This document shows positions 52,818 to 61,824 of a stretch of DNA of 64,000 bases, piece after piece. The notes below the pieces were generated by a model. The model was not told where the DNA came from and did not search any database. It was given only the letters and a program-made list of their open reading frames with translations. This DNA comes from Rhizobium sp. 9140. GTDB lineage: Bacteria; Pseudomonadota; Alphaproteobacteria; Rhizobiales; Rhizobiaceae. Both the position numbers and the translations under genes were made by a program. How positions within the stretch are numbered: position 1 is the first letter of the stretch; every line of letters starts with the position of its first letter. The DNA lies in assembly GCF_900067135.1 (NCBI RefSeq), contig NZ_FJUR01000001.1:1243501-1307500 (forward strand). Direction: 5' to 3'.

Positions 52818-53708
52818 ATGTCCGTCACCAATCTCAACGCGGCTCCCGCAAAGGCAAAGCCAAGCGCACAGGTCGTTCCATTTTCCGCGCCGGCGAAGCG
52901 CCCGGCACCCTCCCACCTCATGCGCCGCCTGTCGGCCATCGCAGGCGATCTCGTGCCGCCGCTCGTGACGCTGCTCGTGCTGCTCGCGGCCTGGGAGCTC
53001 ATCTGTTCCTCCCCGACATCGAGCCTGCCGTCTCCGACGCGCGTGATGGCCGAGAGCTGGGATCTGATCGTCCATCCCTTCTACATCGGCCAAGGCACGG
53101 ATCAGGGCATGGCCTGGCACATCATGGCCAGTCTCCAGCGCGTGGCCGTGGGTTATGCCATCGCCGCCGTCGTCGGCATCGCCATGGGCGTGCTCGTCGG
53201 GCAGAGCCAGTGGGCCATGAAGGGTCTCGATCCGATCTTCCAGATCCTGCGCACGGTGCCGCCGCTCGCCTGGCTGCCGCTGTCGCTCGCCGCCTTCCGG
53301 GATGGCAATCCCTCGGCGATCTTCGTCATCTTCATCACCGCCGTCTGGCCGATCATCATCAACACCGCCGTCGGCATCCGCAACATCCCGCAGGATTATC
53401 AGAACGTCGCCAAGGTGCTGCGCCTCAACCAGCTCGAATATTTCTCCAAGATCATGCTGCCCGCCGCCGCCCCTTACATCTTCACCGGCCTGCGCATCGG
53501 CATCGGCCTTTCCTGGCTCGCCATCGTCGCGGCCGAAATGCTCATCGGCGGCGTCGGCATCGGCTTCTTCATCTGGGATGCGTGGAATTCGTCGCTCATC
53601 AGCGACATCATCGTCGCCCTCATCTACGTCGGCGTCGTCGGCTTTTTCCTCGATCGCTTCATCGCATTCATCGGCCGCGCGGTCACCCGCGGCACCGCAA
53701 CGGCCTGA
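52818..53708 (+). CDS. nrtB: nitrate ABC transporter permease (NrtB/NasE)
   Basis: A 296-residue inner-membrane permease with six helices and the coupling EAA loop (near 195, VLRLNQLEYFSKIMLPAAAP). PPLAWLPLSLAAFRDGNP and WLAIVAAEMLIGGVGIGFFIWDAWN match NrtB of nitrate and TauC-like importers. The N-terminal 35 residues are a basic cytoplasmic tail. AGGAG lies ahead of the ATG; the ATPase gene follows after 14 bases. Confidence 0.94.
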   Translation: MSVTNLNAAPAKAKPSAQVVPFSAPAKRPAPSHLMRRLSAIAGDLVPPLVTLLVLLAAWELICSSPTSSLPSPTRVMAESWDLIVHPFYIGQGTDQGMAWHIMASLQRVAVGYAIAAVVGIAMGVLVGQSQWAMKGLDPIFQILRTVPPLAWLPLSLAAFRDGNPSAIFVIFITAVWPIIINTAVGIRNIPQDYQNVAKVLRLNQLEYFSKIMLPAAAPYIFTGLRIGIGLSWLAIVAAEMLIGGVGIGFFIWDAWNSSLISDIIVALIYVGVVGFFLDRFIAFIGRAVTRGTATA

Positions 53709-53722
53709 AGGAGGACGTTCTC

Positions 53723-54520
53723 ATGGCAAAAAGCTATCTCTCCATCGAACTGGTCGACAAGTCGTTCGAGCGCAACGGTCAGGTTTCCGAAGTGCTCAAG
53801 CAGGTCTCGCTCGGCGTCGAAAAGGGCGAGTTCATCTCGATCATCGGCCATTCCGGCTGCGGCAAGTCCACGCTGCTCAACCTCGTCGCCGGCCTGACCA
53901 AGGTTACCAGCGGTGCGGTTTTGCTTGAGGACAAGGAAGTTTCCGAGCCCGGCCCGGAGCGCGCCGTGGTCTTCCAGAACCACTCGCTCCTTCCCTGGCT
54001 CACCGTCTACGAAAACGTGTCGCTCGCCGTCGACAAGGTCTTTTCCCGCAAGAAGTCCAAGGCGGAACGCCATGACTGGGTTATGCGCAATCTCGATCTC
54101 GTGCAGATGACGCATGCCAAGGACAAGAAGCCGTCCGAAGTGTCCGGCGGCATGAAGCAACGCGTCGGCATCGCCCGCGCGCTCGCCATGGAGCCGAAAG
54201 TGCTGCTGCTCGACGAGCCCTTCGGCGCGCTCGACGCGCTCACCCGCGCCCACCTTCAGGACCAGGTGATGCAGATCCATGCAAAGCTCGGCAACACGGT
54301 GCTGATGATCACCCACGACGTGGACGAGGCCGTGCTGCTGTCGGACCGTATCGTCATGATGACCAACGGGCCGGCGGCCCGCATCGGCGAGATCCTCGAC
54401 GTGCCGATCGCCCGTCCGCGCAACCGCATCGAGCTGGCCACCGACCGCAGCTACCTGAAGTGCCGGGAAGCCGTCCTGAAATTCCTCTACGAGCGCCACC
54501 GCCTCGTGGAAGCCGCTTGA
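53723..54520 (+). CDS. nrtC: nitrate ABC transporter ATP-binding protein (NrtC/NrtD, NasD type)
   Basis: A 265-residue ATPase. Walker A is GHSGCGKST near residue 43, Q-loop VVFQNHSLLPWLT, signature VSGGMKQRVGIARAL, Walker B VLLLDEPFGALD and switch His in ITHDVDEA. It lacks the fused substrate-binding domain of cyanobacterial NrtC and so resembles NrtD/NasD. AAGGAGGA is directly upstream. Drives uptake of nitrate by NrtA-NrtB. Confidence 0.94.
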   Translation: MAKSYLSIELVDKSFERNGQVSEVLKQVSLGVEKGEFISIIGHSGCGKSTLLNLVAGLTKVTSGAVLLEDKEVSEPGPERAVVFQNHSLLPWLTVYENVSLAVDKVFSRKKSKAERHDWVMRNLDLVQMTHAKDKKPSEVSGGMKQRVGIARALAMEPKVLLLDEPFGALDALTRAHLQDQVMQIHAKLGNTVLMITHDVDEAVLLSDRIVMMTNGPAARIGEILDVPIARPRNRIELATDRSYLKCREAVLKFLYERHRLVEAA

Positions 54521-54533
54521 AGGAGAGGATGAC

Positions 54534-56981
54534 ATGAAACAGAAACTGGTCATCATCGGCAACGGCATGGCGCCCGGCCGCATGCTGGAAGAGCTTTTCG
54601 AACAGGCTCCCGGCCTCTACGACGTCGTGATCTTCAACGCCGAGCCGCGCGTCAACTACGACCGCATCATGCTGTCGCCGGTCCTTTCCGGCGAGAAGCT
54701 CTACGAGGACATCGTCATCCATGGCGACGACTGGTACGCCCGCCACGGCGTGACGCTGCACAAGGGCGCCAAGGTCACCGGCATCGATCGGTTTGCCAAG
54801 ACCGTGACCTCGGCAAACGGCGTGACCGAAGCTTACGACAAGCTGATCATCGCCACGGGCTCGCTTCCCTTCATCATCCCCGTGCCGGGACACACGCTGC
54901 CCGGCGTGCTCGCCTATCGCGATCTCGACGATGTCGAAAAGATGCTCGACGCCACCCGGCGCGGCGGCCGCGCCATCGTCATCGGTGCCGGCCTGCTCGG
55001 GCTGGAGGCCGCCTATGGCCTCAAGCGACAGGGCATGGATGTCACCGTTATCCACATCATGCCGACGATCATGGAGCGACAGCTCGATCCGCCGGCCGCC
55101 TACCTGCTCGAAAAGGCCCTGAATGATCGCGGCATCGAGATCATCACCAAGGCGAACACCAAGCGCATCGTCGGCGAGGACAAGGTCGAGGGCATCGAGC
55201 TTGAAGACGGCCGGGTGATCGAAGGAACCATCGTGGTGATGGCCGTCGGCATCCGTCCGGCAGCCCAGCTTGCCAAGGACGCCGGGGTGGTCACCAATCG
55301 CGGCATCGTGGTGGACGACGGCATGATGACGTCGGACGGCTCGATCTATGCGCTTGGCGAATGCGCCGAACACCGGGGCGTCTGCTATGGCCTCGTGGCG
55401 CCGCTCTACGAAAGCGCTAAGACGCTCGCCGACTGCCTGATCGGCGGCGCTTCGGAGTACCGGGGCTCGGTCGTCAATACCAAGCTCAAGGTCACGGGCA
55501 TCAACCTGTTCTCCGCCGGCGACTTCGCCGAAGGGGAGGACCGCGAGGAGATCGTGCTGCGCGACGCGACAGCCGGCGTCTACAAGCGCCTCGTGCTGAA
55601 GGACAACCGCATCGTCGGCGCCGTGCTCTACGGCGAGACGGCCGACGGCGCCTGGTTCTTCGACATGATCAAGCGGGGAACCGACATCTCCGAGATGCGC
55701 GATACCCTTATTTTCGGCCAAGCCTATCAGGGGGGCAGCCCGCTGGACCCTACGGCGGCCGTTGCAGCCTTGCCGGATGATGCGGAAATCTGCGGCTGCA
55801 ACGGCGTCTGCAAGAGCAAGATCGTCGGCACGATCACGGCCAAGGGCCTGACGTCGCTCGACGATGTGCGCGCCCATACCAAGGCCTCCGCATCCTGCGG
55901 CTCCTGCACCGGCCTCGTCGAGCAGCTGATGGTGCTGACGCTCGGCGACAGCTACAACCCGGCCGCCGTGCAGCCCATGTGTAAATGCACCGAGCTCGGC
56001 CATGACGATGTCCGCCGCCTGATCGTCGCCAAGGGGCTCAAGACCATTCCGGCCGTCATGCAGGAACTGGAGTGGAAGACCTCCTGCGGCTGCGCCAAGT
56101 GCCGGCCGGCGCTCAACTATTACCTCGTCTGCGACTGGCCGGACGAGTATGCCGACGATTACCAGTCGCGCTTCATCAACGAGCGCGTCCACGCCAACAT
56201 CCAGAAGGACGGCACCTATTCCGTCGTTCCCCGCATGTGGGGCGGTGTCACGAATGCCGGCGAACTCAGGGCCATCGCCGACGTGGTCGACAAGTTCGAG
56301 ATCCCTATGGTCAAGGTGACCGGTGGGCAGCGCATCGACCTTCTGGGCATCCACAAGGAAGATCTGCCGGCCGTCTGGGCGGATCTCGGCAAGGCCGGCT
56401 TCGTCTCGGGACAGGCCTATGCCAAAGGTCTTCGGACCGTGAAGACGTGCGTCGGCACGGACTGGTGCCGCTTCGGCACGCAGGATTCGACCGGGTTCGG
56501 AATACGGCTGGAGAAGTTCATGTGGGGCTCCTGGACGCCGGCCAAGCTGAAGCTTGCCGTGTCCGGCTGTCCGCGCAACTGCGCGGAAGCCACCTGCAAG
56601 GACATCGGCGTCATCTGTGTCGACAGCGGCTACGAGATCCATTTCGCCGGTGCCGCCGGCCTCGACATCAAGGGAACCGAAGTGCTCGGTCTCGTGGCGA
56701 CGGAAGACGAGGCTCTAGAACACATCGTCGCGCTGGCGCAGATGTACCGCGAGCAGGGCCGTTACCTCGAGCGCATCTACAAATGGGCAAAGCGGGTCGG
56801 GCTCGACGAAATCCGCCGCCAGATCATGGGCGATGCCGAAAAGCGCAAGGGCTACTTCGACCGCTTCGTCTTCTCTCAGAAATTCGCACAGGTCGATCCC
56901 TGGTCGGAGCGCGTCTCCGGCAAGGACAAGCACGAGTTCAAGCCCATGGCCATCGTCGGCATGGCGGAAGCGGCGGAGTGA
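54534..56981 (+). CDS. nirB: assimilatory nitrite reductase [NAD(P)H], large subunit
   Basis: An 815-residue enzyme reducing nitrite to ammonium in the cytoplasm. The N-terminal part is the FAD/NAD(P)H module (IIGNGMAPGRMLEEL; VIGAGLLGLEAAYGLKRQG near 145). Two BFD-type [2Fe-2S] domains follow: CGCNGVCKSKI about 418 with SCGSC, and CKCTELGHDDV about 482 with CGCAKC. The C-terminal half has the siroheme/[4Fe-4S] motifs TCVGTDWC about 637 and SGCPRNC about 677. GAAGGAGAGG precedes the ATG. Its stop shares one base with the nirD start. Confidence 0.96.
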   Translation: MKQKLVIIGNGMAPGRMLEELFEQAPGLYDVVIFNAEPRVNYDRIMLSPVLSGEKLYEDIVIHGDDWYARHGVTLHKGAKVTGIDRFAKTVTSANGVTEAYDKLIIATGSLPFIIPVPGHTLPGVLAYRDLDDVEKMLDATRRGGRAIVIGAGLLGLEAAYGLKRQGMDVTVIHIMPTIMERQLDPPAAYLLEKALNDRGIEIITKANTKRIVGEDKVEGIELEDGRVIEGTIVVMAVGIRPAAQLAKDAGVVTNRGIVVDDGMMTSDGSIYALGECAEHRGVCYGLVAPLYESAKTLADCLIGGASEYRGSVVNTKLKVTGINLFSAGDFAEGEDREEIVLRDATAGVYKRLVLKDNRIVGAVLYGETADGAWFFDMIKRGTDISEMRDTLIFGQAYQGGSPLDPTAAVAALPDDAEICGCNGVCKSKIVGTITAKGLTSLDDVRAHTKASASCGSCTGLVEQLMVLTLGDSYNPAAVQPMCKCTELGHDDVRRLIVAKGLKTIPAVMQELEWKTSCGCAKCRPALNYYLVCDWPDEYADDYQSRFINERVHANIQKDGTYSVVPRMWGGVTNAGELRAIADVVDKFEIPMVKVTGGQRIDLLGIHKEDLPAVWADLGKAGFVSGQAYAKGLRTVKTCVGTDWCRFGTQDSTGFGIRLEKFMWGSWTPAKLKLAVSGCPRNCAEATCKDIGVICVDSGYEIHFAGAAGLDIKGTEVLGLVATEDEALEHIVALAQMYREQGRYLERIYKWAKRVGLDEIRRQIMGDAEKRKGYFDRFVFSQKFAQVDPWSERVSGKDKHEFKPMAIVGMAEAAE

Positions 56982-57379
56982 TGACCATGGAAACGAAGAC
57001 CATCCGGGAAAGCGATGCAGGCGGTTTCGAGAACGGCTTTGGCGTGAACTGGGTCGATATCGGCACGATTCACGACATTCCCTTGCGCGGCGCCCGCTGC
57101 GTGCGCACGCCGCAGGGTCGCATCGCCGTATTCCGCACGGCGGACGATCAGGTTTTTGCGATGGAGGACCGCTGCCCCCACAAGGCCGGCCCCCTGTCGC
57201 AGGGCATCGTCCACGGCACCTCCGTCACCTGCCCGCTGCACAACATGGTGATCTCGCTCGAAACCGGCCAGGCGCAGGGTGCCGACGAGGGCGAGGTTCG
57301 CACCATCCCGATCCGCAACCGCGATGGTCTCCTGTCGATCGCGGTGGACAATCTGAGCCTGCTCGTCGCGGCCGAGTAG
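56981..57379 (+). CDS. nirD: nitrite reductase small subunit NirD (Rieske type)
   Basis: A 132-residue protein with a Rieske [2Fe-2S] site, CPH (near 60) and CPLHN (near 80), as in NirD partners of NirB; many NirD have lost these ligands but this one keeps them. The ATG at 56981 overlaps the nirB stop by one base; a second ATG two codons later is equally possible. A RIME-like repeat follows before nasA. Confidence 0.92.
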   Translation: MTMETKTIRESDAGGFENGFGVNWVDIGTIHDIPLRGARCVRTPQGRIAVFRTADDQVFAMEDRCPHKAGPLSQGIVHGTSVTCPLHNMVISLETGQAQGADEGEVRTIPIRNRDGLLSIAVDNLSLLVAAE

Positions 57380-57399
57380 GGGGGCAGCGCTCGTATCGG

Positions 57400-57561
57400 C
57401 TCCTCATCCCCCTGCCGGGACCTCTCCCCGCAGGCGGGAAGAAGGGACATACGGCGCCGGCTCAGACACGATCATGAGCCTTCGAGATAGAAGCGAGCGC
57501 TTGCCACAAATCCCTTCTCCCCGCCTGCGGGGAGAAAGTGGCGGCAGCCGGATGAGGGGCG
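57400..57561. repeat. RIME-like intergenic mosaic repeat, copy 2
   Basis: About 160 bases with the same plan as the element at 8437-8600: left end CTCATCCCCCTGCCGGGACC with CTCTCCCCGC-AGGCGGGAA palindrome, right end CCCTTCTCCCCGCCTGCGGG followed by GTGGCGGCAGCCGGATGAGG. It lies within the nas operon between nirD and nasA. The palindrome loops differ from copy 1, as expected for a mosaic family. Confidence 0.85.
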
Positions 57562-57590
57562 ACCCTTCACGTCAACCTTGGGAAATATCG

Positions 57591-60296
57591 ATGCCCGTTG
57601 AGACCAAGACCACCTGTCCCTATTGCGGTGTCGGCTGCGGCGTGATAGCTCGCGTCGAGGCGACCGGCGCCGTTTCGGTGAAGGGCGATCCGGACCATCC
57701 CGCGAATTTCGGTCGGCTCTGCTCCAAGGGCTCGGCACTCGCCGAAACCATCGATCTCGACGGTCGGCTGCTCACCCCCCACATCTCCGGCGCGCCGGCG
57801 TCATGGGATGCGGCACTCGATCTGGTGGCCACGACTTTCGCCGACACCATCCGGCAGCATGGGCCGGATGCGGTCGCCATCTACGTCTCCGGCCAGCTCC
57901 TCACCGAGGATTATTATGTCGCCAACAAGCTGATGAAAGGGTTCATCGGCTCGGCGAACATCGATACCAATTCCCGCCTCTGCATGTCCTCCTCCGTTGC
58001 CGGCCACCGGCGCGCCTTCGGGTCGGATACGGTGCCGGGGACCTATGCGGATATCGAGCTTGCCGATCTCGTCGTGCTCACCGGCTCCAATCTCGCCTGG
58101 TGCCACCCGGTCATCTACCAGCGCCTCGCCACTGCCAAGGCCGCGCGGCCGCAGATGAAGGTTGTGGTCATCGATCCGCGCCGCACCGCGACGAGCGATA
58201 TCGCCGACCTGCACCTCTCGATCCTCCCCGATGGCGACACGGCCTTGTTCGGCGGGCTGCTCGCCGATCTCACAGCGAAAAACAGGCTCGACCGGACCTT
58301 CATCGAGGATCACACGCAGGGCTTCGACGCCGCATTGTCCCGCGTCGCAGATCTCGACACCGCCGGCGTTGCCGCGACCACAGGGCTCGATGTTGCAGAT
58401 ATCGAAGCGTTCTACCGCCTGTTCGCCGCCAGCGAGCGCGTCGTCACCTGCTACAGCCAGGGGGTCAACCAGTCCTCCTCCGGCAGCGACAAGGTCAACG
58501 CCATCATCAATTGCCACCTTGCCACGGGCCGCATCGGCAGGCCCGGCATGGGGCCGTTCTCCCTGACCGGCCAGCCGAACGCCATGGGCGGACGCGAGGT
58601 CGGCGGCCTTGCCAACATGCTCGCGGCCCATATGGCCATCGAAAGCGCCGGGGATCGCGACACCGTCCAGCGCTTCTGGCAGTCGCCCGCCATCGCCGAA
58701 AGACCCGGCCTCAAGGCCGTCGATCTCTTCCACGCCGTTGCCGATGGCCGGGTGAAGGCGATCTGGATCATGGCGACCAACCCCGTCGTCTCCATGCCGG
58801 AGGCCGACCTCGTGCGGGCGGCGCTCGCCGCCTGTCCCTTCGTCGTTGTCTCCGATGTCATGGCCGAGACCGACACCACGGCCCATGCCCACGTCCTGCT
58901 GCCGTCGCTCGGCTGGGGCGAAAAGGGCGGGACGGTGACGAATTCCGAGCGCCGCATATCGCGCCAGAGGGCGTTTCTGAGTGCGCCGGGAGAGGCGAAA
59001 GCCGACTGGTGGCAGATGGCGCAGGTCGCCCGGCGGATGGGCTTTGCCGCCGCATTCGACTTCGCTGATCCGGCCGCCGTCTTTGCGGAGCACGCCGCGC
59101 TGTCCACCTTCGAGAACGAAGGGAACCGGGATTTCGACATCGGCGCCCATGCCGATATCATGGCGGATGCCTACGACGCGCTTTTGCCCTTCCAGTGGCC
59201 GCAGCCGGCCGGCATGGCGGCAAGCGGTGCCGACAGCCGCTTCTTCGCAGAGGGCCGTTTCTACCATCCGGATGGCCGGGCGCGCTTCGTACCCGTCATC
59301 CCTGCGCGGGATCGTCGCACGAGCACGGCGTATCCCTTCGCGCTCAATACCGGCCGCATCCGCGACCAGTGGCACACGATGACGCGCACCGGAAAGACGG
59401 CGCGCTTGACAGCCCATTTCGCAGAACCCTTCGTGGAGATTCATCCCGACGATGCGGAGGCACTGGATCTGACACCGGCAGACCTCGTGGTGCTGGAGAG
59501 CCCGCAGGGAAGGGCGGTGCTGCGCGCCCTCGTGACCCCGCGCCAGAAGCCGGGTCATCTTTTTGCGCCCATGCACTGGAACGACCAGTTCGCCTCTGCC
59601 GCCCGTATCGATGCGCTGGTGCCGGGGCTGGTTGACCCTGTGTCAGGCCAGCCCGCCTCCAAGCATGTGGCCGTCGCCGCTGCCAAGCTCGATGTCGGGC
59701 TCTACGGCTTTGCCATCTCGGTGGAGAAGCCCGAAATATCCAAGTTTTCCTCTCATCCTCTCGCCTATCACGCGCTCGCCCGGGCGACCGGTGGCTGGCG
59801 GATGGAGTTTGCGGCTGCACCCTTAACCCTCGGGGAGGAGGGCGAGGTGCAGGATCGCGACTGGACCGGGTGGAGTGTCGAAACGCTCGGCATTCCCCCC
59901 GGACTTGAACCTCTCGGCTACCGCGATGCCGTGACCGGCCATATCCGGCTGGCCTTCTTCGATGGCGAGCAGCTGCTCGGTGCCGTCTTCCTCAGCCCGC
60001 GCCCTGTAGCCGTCGCACGCAACTGGGCCATCGCCCAGCTCGGCGTCGTCCATTCCGATCTGCGCCGCCGCTTTGCGGTCGTCGCGGGCCGGCCGGGCGC
60101 GGAAGCGGTCGATCCCGGCGCAACGGTCTGTTCCTGCTTCAACGTGGGCATCAACCAGATCGTCGCGGCGGCGACCGGCGGATGCTGCACGGTCGAGGCC
60201 ATCGGCAAAGCCCTCAATGCAGGCACCAATTGCGGCTCCTGCCGCGCAGAGATCAGGGAGATCCTCAATGGAACGCGTATCGCTGCTGCGGAGTGA
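57591..60296 (+). CDS. nasA: assimilatory nitrate reductase catalytic subunit NasA
   Basis: A 901-residue cytoplasmic molybdoenzyme reducing nitrate to nitrite. The N-terminal [4Fe-4S] site is Cys9, Cys12, Cys16, Cys44 (TTCPYCGVGCG, RLCSKG). Mo-bisMGD binding motifs follow: TNSRLCMSS with the likely Mo-ligand Cys131, GTYADIELADLVVLTGSN, PFSLTGQPNAMGGREVG, the dinucleotide-binding LNTGRIRDQWHTMTRTGK near 585. The last 55 residues are a BFD-like [2Fe-2S] domain (CSCFNVG, then CGSC) that receives electrons. I chose the ATG at 57591 (MPVETKTTCPYCG) since upstream in-frame codons lie in the repeat. cysG overlaps its 3' end. Confidence 0.95.
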   Translation: MPVETKTTCPYCGVGCGVIARVEATGAVSVKGDPDHPANFGRLCSKGSALAETIDLDGRLLTPHISGAPASWDAALDLVATTFADTIRQHGPDAVAIYVSGQLLTEDYYVANKLMKGFIGSANIDTNSRLCMSSSVAGHRRAFGSDTVPGTYADIELADLVVLTGSNLAWCHPVIYQRLATAKAARPQMKVVVIDPRRTATSDIADLHLSILPDGDTALFGGLLADLTAKNRLDRTFIEDHTQGFDAALSRVADLDTAGVAATTGLDVADIEAFYRLFAASERVVTCYSQGVNQSSSGSDKVNAIINCHLATGRIGRPGMGPFSLTGQPNAMGGREVGGLANMLAAHMAIESAGDRDTVQRFWQSPAIAERPGLKAVDLFHAVADGRVKAIWIMATNPVVSMPEADLVRAALAACPFVVVSDVMAETDTTAHAHVLLPSLGWGEKGGTVTNSERRISRQRAFLSAPGEAKADWWQMAQVARRMGFAAAFDFADPAAVFAEHAALSTFENEGNRDFDIGAHADIMADAYDALLPFQWPQPAGMAASGADSRFFAEGRFYHPDGRARFVPVIPARDRRTSTAYPFALNTGRIRDQWHTMTRTGKTARLTAHFAEPFVEIHPDDAEALDLTPADLVVLESPQGRAVLRALVTPRQKPGHLFAPMHWNDQFASAARIDALVPGLVDPVSGQPASKHVAVAAAKLDVGLYGFAISVEKPEISKFSSHPLAYHALARATGGWRMEFAAAPLTLGEEGEVQDRDWTGWSVETLGIPPGLEPLGYRDAVTGHIRLAFFDGEQLLGAVFLSPRPVAVARNWAIAQLGVVHSDLRRRFAVVAGRPGAEAVDPGATVCSCFNVGINQIVAAATGGCCTVEAIGKALNAGTNCGSCRAEIREILNGTRIAAAE

Positions 60297-61824
60297 CGCA
60301 ACCTTTCCCCGCGAAGGTGCGACAGCGAGGTCTGGTGCCCGCGTCGAGGCGCTGGCAAAACTCCCCGTCTTCTGGGGTCTGGACGGCAAGCGGGTCATCC
60401 TCGCCGGCGGCACGGAGGGGGCATGCTGGAAGGCGGAACTTCTCGCCGCCTGCGGCGCCGAGGTCCATGTATATGCCTCCGGCGATGCGCTCTGCGACGC
60501 CTTTGCCGATATGTTCCAGCGTCACGCAGAAGACCACGCTGCAGAACATGCGCGCGGCGCCTTCGTCCACCACCCGCAGGCGTGGACGGCAGACATCATG
60601 TCCGGTGCCGCCCTCGCTATCGCCGATTGTGAGGAAGAAGACGAGGCGCGTGCCTTCTACGATGCCGCGATTGCTGCCGGCGTGCCGGTCAATGTCATCG
60701 ATAAGCCGGCTTTCTGCCAGTTCCAGTTCGGCTCCATCGTCAACCGCTCGCCGGTCGTCGTGGCGATCTCCACGGATGGCGCCGCGCCGATCCTGGCGCA
60801 GGCAATCCGCCGCCGTATCGAGACGCTGCTGCCGCAAAGCATCAAGGGCTGGTCGATGCTGGCGCAGTCGCTGCGCGATGCTGTCGGTGCGCGTCTGCAT
60901 CCCGGCCCGGAGCGGCGCGCCTTCTGGGAGCGCTTCGTCGATCGGGCCTTCACCAGCGTTCCCACGGCGCAGAGCGCTGCGGATCTCGTCGCCGAGGCCG
61001 ATCGACTGGCTGCCGGTCGCAAAGACGCGCATGGGGGGCCGGCTCTCGGCAAGGTGACGCTGGTCGGCGCCGGCCCGGGGGATGCGGAGCTGCTGACGCT
61101 GAAGGCCGTCCGCGCGCTTCAGGCCGCCGATGTCATCCTGTTTGACGATCTCGTTTCCGGGGATGTTCTGGAGCTCGCCCGTCGCGAGGCCAAGCGCATG
61201 CTGGTCGGCAAGCGCGGTGGCCGCACCAGTTGCAAGCAGGAGGACATCAACGCGATGATGGTCACCTTTGCCAAGGCCGGCAAGACCGTGGTGCGCCTGA
61301 AGAGCGGCGATCCCATGGTGTTCGGCCGGGCAGGGGAAGAGATCGCCTGTCTGGAGGCGCATGGCATTCCGGTGGAGGTCGTACCCGGCATCACCGCCGC
61401 CAGCGCGCTTGCCTCCCGCCTCGGCGTGTCCCTGACCCACCGCGATCACACGCACGCCGTCCGCTTCATCACCGGCCACTCGCGCAAAGGCTGCCTGCCG
61501 ACCGATGTCGACTGGCGCGCCTGCGCCGACCCGCGCACCACGACGGTCTTCTACATGGGCGGACGCAAGGCCCCTGCCATCGCCGAGCGCCTGATGGCCG
61601 AGGGTATGTCCGGTGACATGCCGGTGGTCATCGCCTCCAACATCAGCCGTGCAGAGGAGCGACGCTGGCACGGCACCGTATCGACGATGCATATCGGCAT
61701 CGGCGAAATCGGCTATGACAATCCGGTCCTGATCGGCGTCGGCAGCGTCTTTCCCAAGGCCGCCAGCGAGAGCCATGCGGTCCCGGAAGACATGGAGCTT
61801 CCCGTGCAGCGGATCGCTATTTAG
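60268..61824 (+). CDS. cysG: siroheme synthase CysG (uroporphyrinogen methyltransferase, precorrin-2 dehydrogenase, ferrochelatase)
   Basis: A 518-residue trifunctional enzyme making siroheme, the cofactor NirB needs. The N-terminal dehydrogenase/chelatase module has VILAGGTEGACWKAELLAA (NAD site), NVIDKPAFCQFQFGSIVNRS with the catalytic Asp, and AISTDGAAP. The C-terminal SUMT domain starts about 265 with VTLVGAGPGDAELLTLKA, then DDLVS, RLKSGDPMVFGRAGEE and PGITAASA. The ATG at 60268 lies inside nasA, an overlap of 29 bases, so expression is tied to the operon. The 3' end overlaps ggt by eight bases. Confidence 0.95.
   Translation: MERVSLLRSDATFPREGATARSGARVEALAKLPVFWGLDGKRVILAGGTEGACWKAELLAACGAEVHVYASGDALCDAFADMFQRHAEDHAAEHARGAFVHHPQAWTADIMSGAALAIADCEEEDEARAFYDAAIAAGVPVNVIDKPAFCQFQFGSIVNRSPVVVAISTDGAAPILAQAIRRRIETLLPQSIKGWSMLAQSLRDAVGARLHPGPERRAFWERFVDRAFTSVPTAQSAADLVAEADRLAAGRKDAHGGPALGKVTLVGAGPGDAELLTLKAVRALQAADVILFDDLVSGDVLELARREAKRMLVGKRGGRTSCKQEDINAMMVTFAKAGKTVVRLKSGDPMVFGRAGEEIACLEAHGIPVEVVPGITAASALASRLGVSLTHRDHTHAVRFITGHSRKGCLPTDVDWRACADPRTTTVFYMGGRKAPAIAERLMAEGMSGDMPVVIASNISRAEERRWHGTVSTMHIGIGEIGYDNPVLIGVGSVFPKAASESHAVPEDMELPVQRIAI

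Noticed and set aside
52646..53722. A frame extending the nitrate ATPase upstream by over 350 codons across the permease gene
   Set aside because: The extension is a shadow of the permease; a strong AAGGAGGA site and the conserved start at 53723 define the real gene.
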